A DNA stretch of 64,000 nucleotides. It comes from Arenimonas soli (lineage in GTDB: Bacteria > Pseudomonadota > Gammaproteobacteria > Xanthomonadales > Xanthomonadaceae). A program made the translations under genes and the position numbers. How positions within the stretch are numbered: the stretch's first letter is position 1; each line of letters starts with the position of its first letter. The DNA is taken from NCBI RefSeq assembly GCF_014643775.1, contig NZ_BMKC01000001.1:1550001-1614000 (forward strand). The letters are read 5' to 3'. Under the pieces are notes generated by a model, which worked only from the letters and a program-made list of their open reading frames with translations, did no database searches and was not told the origin of the DNA. This document shows, piece after piece, positions 16,955-24,392 of this stretch.

Positions 16955-17514
16955 CCGATGTCCGGAAGGCAGTGGAAACCCAGCTGCGCAATATCCAGGC
17001 ACGCACGGGCAAATCGCTCGATGAACTGTTCGCCCTCATCCGCGCCAGCGGGCTGGCGAAGCACGGCGAAATCGTCGCGCACCTCAAGGCCGGACTCGGG
17101 CTGGGGCACGGTGATGCCAACACGCTGGCCCATGCGGAAAAACAGGCAGCGGCGCCGAAACAGGCCGCCGCGGACCCGCTCGATACGCTGTACACCGGCG
17201 CGAAGGCCGCCTTGCGCCCCATCCACGACGCCCTGCTTGCGACGATGAAACCGCTGGGCGAGTTCGAGGCGGCGCCCAAGCAAAAATACATCAGCTACCG
17301 CCGCAGCAAGCAGTTCGCGATGATCGGTCCGGCCACCAACACCCGCGTCGAGCTGGGCCTGAACATCAAGGAGCTGCCGCCGTCCCCGCGGCTGGAAAAG
17401 CTGCCGCCGGGCAAGATGTGCAACTACCAGGTCAGGCTCACCGATGCCTCGCAGGTGGATGCCGAACTGGCCGGCTGGATCAAACGGGCCTTCGAGGAAT
17501 CTTCTTCGCGTTGA
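16951..17514 (+). CDS. DUF4287/DUF5655 domain protein
   Basis: The 187-residue soluble protein has an N-terminal DUF4287 domain (about residues 1-55, with TGKSLDELFALIRASGL and KHGEIVAHLKAGLGLGHGDAN). A C-terminal DUF5655 domain follows (about residues 75-185, with KKYISYRRSKQFA-like sequence and RVELGLNIK). An Ala/Gln-rich linker joins them. DUF5655 is a putative DNA- or protein-binding fold; no reaction is known. Coupled to the GNAT gene by a 4-base overlap. Confidence 0.85.
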   Translation: MTDVRKAVETQLRNIQARTGKSLDELFALIRASGLAKHGEIVAHLKAGLGLGHGDANTLAHAEKQAAAPKQAAADPLDTLYTGAKAALRPIHDALLATMKPLGEFEAAPKQKYISYRRSKQFAMIGPATNTRVELGLNIKELPPSPRLEKLPPGKMCNYQVRLTDASQVDAELAGWIKRAFEESSSR

Positions 17515-17540
17515 TATCCCACGGGACCCAGGCCACCACG

Positions 17541-18032
17541 ATGACCCTCATGCCCCCACTGCTGCTGCTCCTGGCTCTGGTCTCCGGCGAAGCCGGCGTC
17601 GGCACGGGCTATGTCCACACGGGTGACCTGAACGGGGATGGCGTTCCGGACAGCATCATGTCCGGGCCGTCCGGGTTGTTCGGGAACGGCGGCGGGCCCT
17701 TCATCGTCTCGCTCAGCGATGGCAAGGGCGGCTTCCGGCGCATCGAGCTAGCACTGCATCCCCAGGCGGTCGCCCTGGACCAGGCCGGGGGCCACCCGCG
17801 GCTGTGGACCTACTGGCGATCGTCCTGCTGTGCGGGCACCTTGAGCGTCACGACGCTGGACGGCAGTTCCGCGCCCCAGCACATCCCCCTGGACTTCGGC
17901 CAGGACCCCGGGGCTCCCACGCTGAGCCGGGCCCTGTACGACAGCGTCTTCCGCGAATCGAACCGCATCGCTTTCGAACGCGTGGACAACTACCAGCCCC
18001 CGCCTCCCTTGGGCGGCGAGTGGGGCAAGTAG
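17541..18032 (+). CDS. Exported protein with FG-GAP/VCBS-like calcium motif
   Basis: The 163-residue product has a signal peptide (residues 1 to about 18). The calcium-binding-type loop DLNGDGVPD at 29-37 is the hallmark of FG-GAP/VCBS repeats. Only one such loop is present, so it is a minimal unit rather than a propeller. A Cys-Cys pair (SSCCAG) and a Pro-rich C-terminus follow. Start: ATG 17541; upstream frame is the shadow of the previous gene. Role unknown. Confidence 0.7.
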   Translation: MTLMPPLLLLLALVSGEAGVGTGYVHTGDLNGDGVPDSIMSGPSGLFGNGGGPFIVSLSDGKGGFRRIELALHPQAVALDQAGGHPRLWTYWRSSCCAGTLSVTTLDGSSAPQHIPLDFGQDPGAPTLSRALYDSVFRESNRIAFERVDNYQPPPPLGGEWGK

Positions 18033-18050
18033 CGGGCTTCCTGGCCGGCC

Positions 18051-18617
18051 TCAGTCCCCGGCACCCGCCCGGGCCGCGTCCTCGTCGGCACGCAGGAACA
18101 GGTGCGCGGCGCAAAGCCACACGGCGATGAAGAAGCCCGCCAGCACGAAGGTGTAACCGTGGCCGGCGATGGCGATGTAGGCCGTGACCAGGCCCTGGGC
18201 TATCGCCGTGGCGTACATGGCCCGCGCCATGCCCCGCGCCCGGAACCGCCCCAGCGGCGCGGCGATGGCGCCCACGACCAGGATCGCGAAGAACAGCAGG
18301 TTCACCGGATTGTTCTCGTTGCCGACGATGCCCACGGCCAGGTTTACCCAGGTCATCAGGAAGCCGCCCAGGATCGCGACGGCGAAGCCGCCCCGGTAGG
18401 CCCAGTGGCCCGACAGGCGCGTGCCCAGTTCGTAGGCCCCGCAAGCGCCGCCGAGCAGCAGGCCCATCACGATGAAGTCGAACAGGTCCCAGTCCACTTC
18501 GTCGGTGAACTGCATGGCGATCAGCGGCACGCTGAGCAGCAAGGCGGCGCCTCCCCAGAGGTAGGGCCGGAAGGCATTGCCACGCCGGGCGGGCGGGTCG
18601 GATTGGGTCTGGGTCAT
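18051..18617 (-). CDS. Multi-helix membrane protein of unknown function
   Basis: The 188-residue protein has about five to six predicted transmembrane helices and an acidic C-terminus. Start: ATG 18617 preceded by CCGGAG on the - strand; an extra 12 residues upstream are possible but lack a binding site. It is convergent with the FG-GAP-like gene and divergent from creB. I recognise it only as a conserved proteobacterial membrane protein. It is not CreD. Confidence 0.75.
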   Translation of the reverse strand: MTQTQSDPPARRGNAFRPYLWGGAALLLSVPLIAMQFTDEVDWDLFDFIVMGLLLGGACGAYELGTRLSGHWAYRGGFAVAILGGFLMTWVNLAVGIVGNENNPVNLLFFAILVVGAIAAPLGRFRARGMARAMYATAIAQGLVTAYIAIAGHGYTFVLAGFFIAVWLCAAHLFLRADEDAARAGAGD

Positions 18618-18746
18618 GGTCTGTCTCCGGAAATAAGGGGCCGACGACGCCATGCTGGCGCGCCCCCGTGAAGGCAGCGCGGCCGCTTCGTGAAGCCAGT
18701 AAGAAGTCCCGGGCCTGGGCTATGCTTCGGGCGACAAGGGGGCACC

Positions 18747-19409
18747 ATGGCTCGGGTACTGCTGGTCGAAGACGAAGCGGCGATCGCGCAGACGGTGGAA
18801 TACGCCCTGCGTGCCGACGGCTTTGAAACCACCCATGCACTTACCGGCCACGAGGCGCTGCAGCTGGCGCGGCTGCAGGCCTTCGACCTGGCCATCCTCG
18901 ACGTCGGCCTGCCCGACATCGGCGGCTTCGCGCTGTGCCGGGAACTGCGCCGCGACCGCGCATTGCCGGTGATCTTCCTCACCGCCCGCGACGCCGAAGC
19001 CGACCGCGTGCTGGGCCTGGAAATCGGCGCCGACGACTACGTAAGCAAGCCGTTTTCCCCACGCGAACTGGTGGCACGCGTGCGCGCCGTGCTGCGGCGA
19101 AGCGCGCCCGCCGAGGCCAGCACGGATTTCGTGCACGACGCCGAAGCCAAACGCATCGACTTCCGCGGCAGGCGCCTGGACCTCACCCGCTACGAATACG
19201 GCCTGCTGGCCGCGCTGCTGCGCCGCCCGGGCGCCATCCTCAGCCGCGCGCAACTGCTCGAACGGGTCTGGGACGACGACAGCGACAGCACCGAACGCAC
19301 CGTCGACACCCACATCAAGACCCTGCGCGCCAAGCTGCGCGACGTGGACGCCGCGGCCGACCCCATCCGCACCCATCGCGGCCTGGGCTATTCGCTGGAA
19401 GCCGGCTGA
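18747..19409 (+). CDS. creB: Two-component response regulator CreB
   Basis: The 220-residue OmpR-type regulator has a receiver domain at 1-120 with acidic residues Glu8-Asp9, the phosphorylated Asp52 (LAILDVGLPD) and Lys101 (KPFSPREL). A winged-helix DNA-binding domain occupies about 130-218. The pairing with a CreC-type kinase three bases downstream supports CreB rather than another OmpR paralogue. A TATGCT hexamer at 18721 may be its -10 box. CreB is known to bind direct TTCAC-type repeats in enterobacteria; I did not find a clear pair here. Confidence 0.88.
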   Translation: MARVLLVEDEAAIAQTVEYALRADGFETTHALTGHEALQLARLQAFDLAILDVGLPDIGGFALCRELRRDRALPVIFLTARDAEADRVLGLEIGADDYVSKPFSPRELVARVRAVLRRSAPAEASTDFVHDAEAKRIDFRGRRLDLTRYEYGLLAALLRRPGAILSRAQLLERVWDDDSDSTERTVDTHIKTLRAKLRDVDAAADPIRTHRGLGYSLEAG

Positions 19410-19412
19410 GGC

Positions 19413-20870
19413 ATGCGCATCGGCCTGCGCATCCTGCTTGGGTACCTGGCCATCGTGGCGCTGGGCGCGCTGCTGGTCACCGAAGTGTTCGTCGCCCAGG
19501 TCAAACCCGGCGTGCGCCAGACCACCGAAGACACCCTGGTGGACATTGCCAACACGCTGGCCGAACTGGCGACCGACGACTTCCTGGCCGGACGCCTGGG
19601 CGAAGGCGACTTCGCCCGCCGCCTGCAGCGCGCGCAGGGGCGCGAGCCCGGCGCCGCCATCTCGGGCGTTCCCAAGCGTAGCACGGATTTGCGTGTCTAC
19701 GTCACCGACGACGCGGGCACCGTGGTCTTCGACAGCCGCGGCGAAGCCCTGGGCCAGGACTATTCGCAGTGGAACGACGTTTACCTGACCCTGCGCGGCC
19801 ACTACGGCGCCCGGTCCTCGGCGCCCGACCCGGCGGATCCCGAGGCCACGGTGATGCACGTGGCCGCGCCCATCCGCGACCCGGCCGGACGCATCGTCGG
19901 CTCGCTCACCGTGGCCAAGCCCAACCGCACGGTGGCGCCCTTCATCGAACGCAGCCAGCGAACGGTGCTGGCCTGGGGCATCGGCCTGCTGGGCATGGCG
20001 CTGCTGGTCGGCGCCACCACGGCCTCCTGGATCACGCGCCAGCTCGAGGGCCTGCGTCGCTATGCGCAGTCCGCAACCGACGGCGAACGCAGGCGCCTGC
20101 CGCCGGCGGCGGGCGAATTCGCCGAACTTGGCCAGGCCCTGGAAACCATGCGCAACCGCCTCGAGGGCAAACAGTACGTCGAACGCTACGTGCAGGACCT
20201 CACCCATGAAATGAAGAGCCCGCTCGCCGCCATCCGCGCCAGCGCCGAGCTGCTCGAATCGCCGCTGCCGCCGGCCGACCAGGCACGCTTCGCCCGGGTC
20301 ATCCACGCCCAGGGCGACCGCCTCACCCAGATGGTGGAGCGACTGCTGGCCCTGGCGGCGCTGGAGCACCAACACGCACTGGACAATCCCGCACCAGTGC
20401 CCGTCGGGCCCCTGCTGGCCGAGGTCGCGGCCGATTTCGAGGCCATCGCGCTGGCGCGCGGTCTTTCGCTGCAGCACCACGCCAGCGACAACCTGGTCGT
20501 CACCGGCGACGCCTTCCTGCTGCACCAGGCCCTGCGCGGGCTGCTGGAAAACGCCGCCAGCTTCGCCCCGGCGGGAAGCGCGCTGGACCTGCTGGCAAGG
20601 CGCGACAACGGCCACGTCGTCCTGGAAGTCGCCGACCGCGGCCCGGGCCTGCCCGACTACGCCCTGGAGCGCGCGTTCGAACGCTTCTACTCCCTGCCCC
20701 GCCCCGACGGCGGCCAGCGTGGCAGCGGCCTGGGCCTGTGTTTCGTCGCCGAAGTCGCCGCGCTGCACGGCGGCAGCGCGCGGCTGGTGAACCGGGAAGG
20801 CGGCGGCGCCGTCGCCGGCCTGCGGCTGCCGGCCGCCAGTGGCACGCCGGCAAGCAAGCCGTTACGGTAG
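19413..20870 (+). CDS. creC: Sensor histidine kinase CreC
   Basis: The 485-residue kinase has helix 1 at about 5-28. A periplasmic sensor region contains the family-typical VRQTTEDTLVDIANTLAEL, and helix 2 is at about 183-206. HAMP follows, then the H-box HEMKSPLAAIRASAEL with phosphoacceptor His265, an N-box LLENAASFAP and a G-box GSGLGLCFVAEVAALHGG. It phosphorylates CreB. CreBC responds to carbon/acetate metabolism in E. coli, and in Pseudomonas and Stenotrophomonas it is linked to beta-lactam and envelope responses. The usual third gene creD is not next to it here. Confidence 0.9.
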   Translation: MRIGLRILLGYLAIVALGALLVTEVFVAQVKPGVRQTTEDTLVDIANTLAELATDDFLAGRLGEGDFARRLQRAQGREPGAAISGVPKRSTDLRVYVTDDAGTVVFDSRGEALGQDYSQWNDVYLTLRGHYGARSSAPDPADPEATVMHVAAPIRDPAGRIVGSLTVAKPNRTVAPFIERSQRTVLAWGIGLLGMALLVGATTASWITRQLEGLRRYAQSATDGERRRLPPAAGEFAELGQALETMRNRLEGKQYVERYVQDLTHEMKSPLAAIRASAELLESPLPPADQARFARVIHAQGDRLTQMVERLLALAALEHQHALDNPAPVPVGPLLAEVAADFEAIALARGLSLQHHASDNLVVTGDAFLLHQALRGLLENAASFAPAGSALDLLARRDNGHVVLEVADRGPGLPDYALERAFERFYSLPRPDGGQRGSGLGLCFVAEVAALHGGSARLVNREGGGAVAGLRLPAASGTPASKPLR

Positions 20871-20904
20871 CAGGCACCCTGGACACGCCGGCGAGCCACA
20901 GCCC

Positions 20905-21459
20905 ATGCCCGACACCCTCCTAAGGTTCCTTTGCCCGATGTCGCTCCTCGTGTTTTCCGGCTTCGTCGCCGCGCACGAGGCCACGCCCACGGCCATGGAG
21001 GCCGGCGGCCTCAGCCAAGGCGCGCTGTTCGATGAACTTGCCGAAATGGACCGCCGCATCTTCGAGGCGTCCTTCGTCACCTGCGACGCGGAGGTGGTCA
21101 ACGCCATCTTCACCGACGACGTCGAGTTCTATCACGACAAGGCGGGCTTCTCGCGCGGTGAGCAGGTGCGCGAAAACACCCGCAACCTCACCGCGTCGTG
21201 CCCGGCGAAACAGGGCATCACCCGCACCGTGGTTCCGGGCAGCCTTCGCGTTTACCCCATGGAAGGGTACGGCGCGACCCAGGTGGGCGTGCACCGGTTC
21301 GACGAAGAGGGCGCGCAGACCAGCACCCTCGCGCGCTTCGTGCACGTGTGGCAGCGGCAGGAAGACGGGAGTTGGCGGCTGCCACGCGTCCTGAGCCTCG
21401 ACCACGTCTCCGTGCCCGCCACTTCCGATCCGCCGACCGCCGGGGCGGACACGCCATGA
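20905..21459 (+). CDS. Exported SnoaL/NTF2-like (DUF4440) protein
   Basis: The 184-residue product starts at ATG 20905 (ATG 20938 is an alternative) and has a hydrophobic signal ending near HEAT. The mature domain has the DUF4440/SnoaL pattern: an early helix with ELAEMDRRIFEASF, the IFTDDVEFYHD strand-turn, and a last beta strand with FVHVWQRQEDGSWRL. NTF2-like folds bind small ligands; the function is unknown. It overlaps the next gene by ATGA. Confidence 0.8.
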   Translation: MPDTLLRFLCPMSLLVFSGFVAAHEATPTAMEAGGLSQGALFDELAEMDRRIFEASFVTCDAEVVNAIFTDDVEFYHDKAGFSRGEQVRENTRNLTASCPAKQGITRTVVPGSLRVYPMEGYGATQVGVHRFDEEGAQTSTLARFVHVWQRQEDGSWRLPRVLSLDHVSVPATSDPPTAGADTP

Positions 21460-21881
21460 AGATCCTGCGCTACGCCCTGGCCTTCTTCGCCGGCGCCCTG
21501 GTCGCCGGCTTCGTCGTGGCCGGACTCGAATCCCTCGGGCATGCGGTGTATCCGCCGCCGCAGGGTCTGGACCCGGGCGATGTCGAGCAGATCAAGGCCG
21601 CCGTGGCGGCGATGCCGGTCGGGGCACTGCTGTTCGTGCTTTTCGCCTGGGTGGCCGGCGCGTACGCCGGCGGGCTGGTGGCGACGCTGCTCGCGCCGGG
21701 CCGGCGCGGCCTGCTGGCCGCGGGGGTGGGCGCCCTGGTCCTGGCCGCCGTGGTCGCCAACCTGGCGATGATCCCGCATCCGCTCTGGTTCGCCGCGGTC
21801 GCCATCGTGGCGGTGCTGGCCGGCACCAGCCTGGCCGTGTTGTCCGGACGGCGCCGCGACCGCGCCTTGGCGGGAGCCTGA
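21456..21881 (+). CDS. Four-helix membrane protein
   Basis: The 141-residue protein has four predicted helices, with a periplasmic-side loop after helix 1 that carries GHAVYPPPQGLDPGD and a Gly/Ala-rich C-terminal half ending in RRRDRA. Similar proteins occur next to NTF2-like genes in xanthomonads, but no function is known. Start by ATGA overlap with the previous gene. Confidence 0.75.
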   Translation: MKILRYALAFFAGALVAGFVVAGLESLGHAVYPPPQGLDPGDVEQIKAAVAAMPVGALLFVLFAWVAGAYAGGLVATLLAPGRRGLLAAGVGALVLAAVVANLAMIPHPLWFAAVAIVAVLAGTSLAVLSGRRRDRALAGA

Positions 21882-21884
21882 GCC

Positions 21885-22424
21885 ATGTCGCCCCAGGACA
21901 TCCTCGCCTTCTGGTTCGAGCAGACTGCGCCGGAACGCTGGTGGAAGGTGGACCCGGATTTCGACGCGCTGATCCGCGAACGATTCCTCGGCCTGCTGGA
22001 GAAAGCCGCCGCCGGCGAACTGTACGCCTGGCGTGGAAACGCCAATGGCCGGCTGGCCGAGATCATCGTGCTCGACCAGTTCCCCAGGAACATCCACCGC
22101 GGCACGCCGGGCGCTTTTGCCTGCGACCCGGTGGCGCTGGTGCTCGCCCAGGAAGCCGTCGGCGCCGGCGCGCTGGCCGCGCTGACGCCGACCGAACGCA
22201 GCGTCCTGCTGCTGCCCTACATGCACAGCGAATCGGCGCGCATCCATGAAATCGCGGAAGTGCTGTACCGGGAACACGCGCCGGCCAACAACCTGGACTT
22301 CGAGCTGCGCCACAAGGCCATCATCGACCGCTTCGGACGCTACCCGCACCGCAACGCGATCCTGGGCCGGGAATCGACCGCCGAAGAAGTCGAGTTCCTC
22401 AAACAGCCCGGCTCGGGCTTCTAG
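21885..22424 (+). CDS. DUF924 family protein
   Basis: The 179-residue soluble protein shows the DUF924 signatures DILAFWFEQ, the LDQFPRNIHRGTPGAFACD segment, YMHSESARIHE and RFGRYPHRNAILGR. The fold is a TPR-like helical bundle. No enzymatic role is established. It starts three bases after the membrane-protein stop and ends four bases before asnB on the opposite strand. Confidence 0.92.
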   Translation: MSPQDILAFWFEQTAPERWWKVDPDFDALIRERFLGLLEKAAAGELYAWRGNANGRLAEIIVLDQFPRNIHRGTPGAFACDPVALVLAQEAVGAGALAALTPTERSVLLLPYMHSESARIHEIAEVLYREHAPANNLDFELRHKAIIDRFGRYPHRNAILGRESTAEEVEFLKQPGSGF

Positions 22425-22427
22425 GCG

Positions 22428-24116
22428 TCAGGCCACCGACCGCGCCGGCCGGCCCTGGCCGTGCACCCCGGCCACGGCACGCCCCGACGGGTCCGCGCAT
22501 GCGGCGAACGCCGCATCCCAGGCAATCGCCGCCGGCGACGAACAGGCGATCGACTTGCCGCCCGGCACCGTGCGCGCGCAGGCCTCGCCGGGGAAGGCAC
22601 GTTCGAACAGGTCCCGGTACCAGAATGCCTCCTTGCTGGCTGGCGGGTTGACCGGAAAGCGCAGCGGCGCCTCGGCCAGCATCGCGTCGCTGACGCGGTC
22701 CTGTGCCAGGGCCTTGAGGCCGTCGATCCAACCGTAGCCGACGCCGTCGCTGAACTGCTCCTTCTGCCGCCACAGGATGTCGTCGGGCAACGCGCCTTCG
22801 AAGGCTTCGCGCAGCAGCGTCTTTTCCATGCGGTCCGGACCGCAGCGTTTGGCTTCGGCGTCGAGCGACATCGCAAGGGCCAGGAACGCCAGGTCCAGGA
22901 ACGGCACCCGCGCCTCCACGCCCCAGGCCATCATCGCCTTGTTCGCGCGCAGGCAGTCGTACTGGTGCAGGGCGTCGAGCTTGCGCACGCATTCGGCGTG
23001 GAACTCGCGCGCGTCCGGCGCCTTGTGGAAGTACAGGTAGCCGCCGAAAATCTCATCGCTGCCCTCGCCGCTGAGCACCATCTTCACGCCCATGGCCTTG
23101 ATGCGCCGCGCCAGCAGGTACATCGGCGTCGACGCGCGCACGGTGGTGACGTCGTAACTTTCGATGTGCCGGATCACGTCCGGCAGCGCGTCCACGCCTT
23201 CCTCAACGCTGTAGGTGAAGCCGTGGTGCACCGTGCCCAGCGCCGCCGCGGCGCGTTCGGCGGCCGCCAGGTCGGGCGAGCCCGGCAGGCCGATGGCAAA
23301 ACTGTGCAGGCGCGGGTACCAGGCTTCGCTGCGGTCGTCGTCCTCCACCCGCTGGCGCGCGAACTTCGCCGCGCAGGCCGCCACCAGCGATGAGTCCAGG
23401 CCACCGCTCAGGAGCACGCCGTAGGGCACGTCGGTCATCATCTGCCGGTGCACGGCCTGTTCGAAGGCTTCGCGCAGTGCCACCGGCGTGGTGGTGACGC
23501 CACGGGTGGCCTCGTAGTCGCGCCAGGGCTGCGGGTGGAAACGGCGCAGTTCGCCGCTGCCGCTGTCGTAGACATGCCCCGGCGGAAACGCCGCGACGTC
23601 CGCGCACAGGCGCGCCAGCGCCTTCATTTCCGACGCCAGCCACAGCCGGCCGTCCCCGTCGTGGCCCCAGTACAGCGGGCAAACGCCCAATGGGTCGCGC
23701 GCCACCACCAGCCGCCCGGCCGCCGCGTCCCACAGCGCGAAGGCGAAGATGCCGTTGAGCTTCGCCACCGCATCCGGCCCTTCCTGCCGGTACAGCGCAT
23801 TGATGACCTCGCAGTCCGAGCCGCTGGTGAACGCATACGGCGCCGCCAGGCCGTCGGCCAGCTCGCGGTGGTTGTAGACCTCGCCATTGACGGCCAGCGC
23901 CAGCTCGCCGTCGGCCGAACGCAGCGGCTGGGCGCCGCCGGCCGGATCGACGATGGCCAGGCGCTCGTGCACCAGCAGGCAAGCCGGCGATTCGAACACG
24001 CCCGACCAGTCGGGGCCGCGGTGCCGCTGCAGCGCCGACAGCGACAGGGCCAGCGGCCGCAGGCCGCGCAGGTCGGCACCGGGGCGGGCGTCGTGGACGC
24101 CGAGGATGGAACACAT
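22428..24116 (-). CDS. asnB: Asparagine synthetase B (glutamine-hydrolysing)
   Basis: AsnB converts aspartate to asparagine with glutamine and ATP. The start at 24116 places the nucleophile as Cys2 (MCSILGV) of the N-terminal Ntn amidotransferase domain. Glutamine-binding residues include RLAIVDP and the NGEVYNHREL segment. The synthetase domain begins with the PP-loop LSGGLDSSLVAA. The C-terminus carries VPGGKSIACSSP-type sequence. The 562-residue length is usual. Preceding it on the same strand is an Asn-rich leader peptide and terminator (24146-24282), so transcription is probably attenuated by charged tRNA-Asn. It is convergent with DUF924. Confidence 0.95.
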   Translation of the reverse strand: MCSILGVHDARPGADLRGLRPLALSLSALQRHRGPDWSGVFESPACLLVHERLAIVDPAGGAQPLRSADGELALAVNGEVYNHRELADGLAAPYAFTSGSDCEVINALYRQEGPDAVAKLNGIFAFALWDAAAGRLVVARDPLGVCPLYWGHDGDGRLWLASEMKALARLCADVAAFPPGHVYDSGSGELRRFHPQPWRDYEATRGVTTTPVALREAFEQAVHRQMMTDVPYGVLLSGGLDSSLVAACAAKFARQRVEDDDRSEAWYPRLHSFAIGLPGSPDLAAAERAAAALGTVHHGFTYSVEEGVDALPDVIRHIESYDVTTVRASTPMYLLARRIKAMGVKMVLSGEGSDEIFGGYLYFHKAPDAREFHAECVRKLDALHQYDCLRANKAMMAWGVEARVPFLDLAFLALAMSLDAEAKRCGPDRMEKTLLREAFEGALPDDILWRQKEQFSDGVGYGWIDGLKALAQDRVSDAMLAEAPLRFPVNPPASKEAFWYRDLFERAFPGEACARTVPGGKSIACSSPAAIAWDAAFAACADPSGRAVAGVHGQGRPARSVA

Positions 24117-24145
24117 GGGCAGGTCTCCTTGGAATTTCATTCGCG

Positions 24146-24184
24146 CAAAAGGAAACGGCCCGCACTGGGGTCAGTGCGGGCCGT
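24146..24184 (-). terminator. Attenuator terminator upstream of asnB
   Basis: On the - strand a 13-bp perfect stem (24172-24184 with 24155-24167) closes a 4-base loop and is followed by TTTCCTTTT. It stands between the leader peptide and asnB, about 30 bases before the asnB start. The segment GCGGGTCG (24225-24232), inside the last codons of the leader peptide, can pair over 8 bp (one G-U) with CGGCCCGC (24176-24183) in its left arm, giving an alternative antiterminator. Confidence 0.8.
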
Positions 24185-24216
24185 CGGGACTGGGGCAGTT
24201 TTATTGTGGAGCGCGC

Positions 24217-24282
24217 CTAGTCGTCGACCCGCGGAGGGGGACGATTATTGTTGTTGGCGTTATTGACGAAGTTGGCGCGCAT
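24217..24282 (-). CDS. Asn-rich leader peptide of asnB (21 residues)
   Basis: The ATG at 24282 opens 21 codons ending in TAG at 24217-24219. Seven of the 21 residues are asparagine, at positions 4, 7, 8, 10, 11, 12 and 13, using four AAC and three AAT codons, followed by a Pro/Arg/Asp tail. This is the design of amino-acid operon leader peptides such as those of his, trp and leu. It lies directly upstream of the asnB terminator. No Shine-Dalgarno sequence precedes it: the predicted transcript would begin at or next to the A of the ATG. Confidence 0.75.
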   Translation of the reverse strand: MRANFVNNANNNNRPPPRVDD

Positions 24283-24288
24283 GGGCCG

Positions 24289-24318
24289 AGCATAGGCACG
24301 GGCCGCGGGCCCGCGCAA
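24289..24318 (-). promoter_or_regulatory. Candidate promoter of the asnB leader
   Basis: On the - strand TTGCGC (24313-24318) and TATGCT (24289-24294) are 18 bases apart. Six bases separate the -10 box from the leader ATG, so the start site would fall at the ATG and give a leaderless mRNA. Confidence 0.5.
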
Positions 24319-24392
24319 GCACCCCGTGGCGGCCGGCGCCTGCTTCGGCCATCCTTGGCGCTTCGCCACCTGCACGCCCCGGAGCCGCACGC

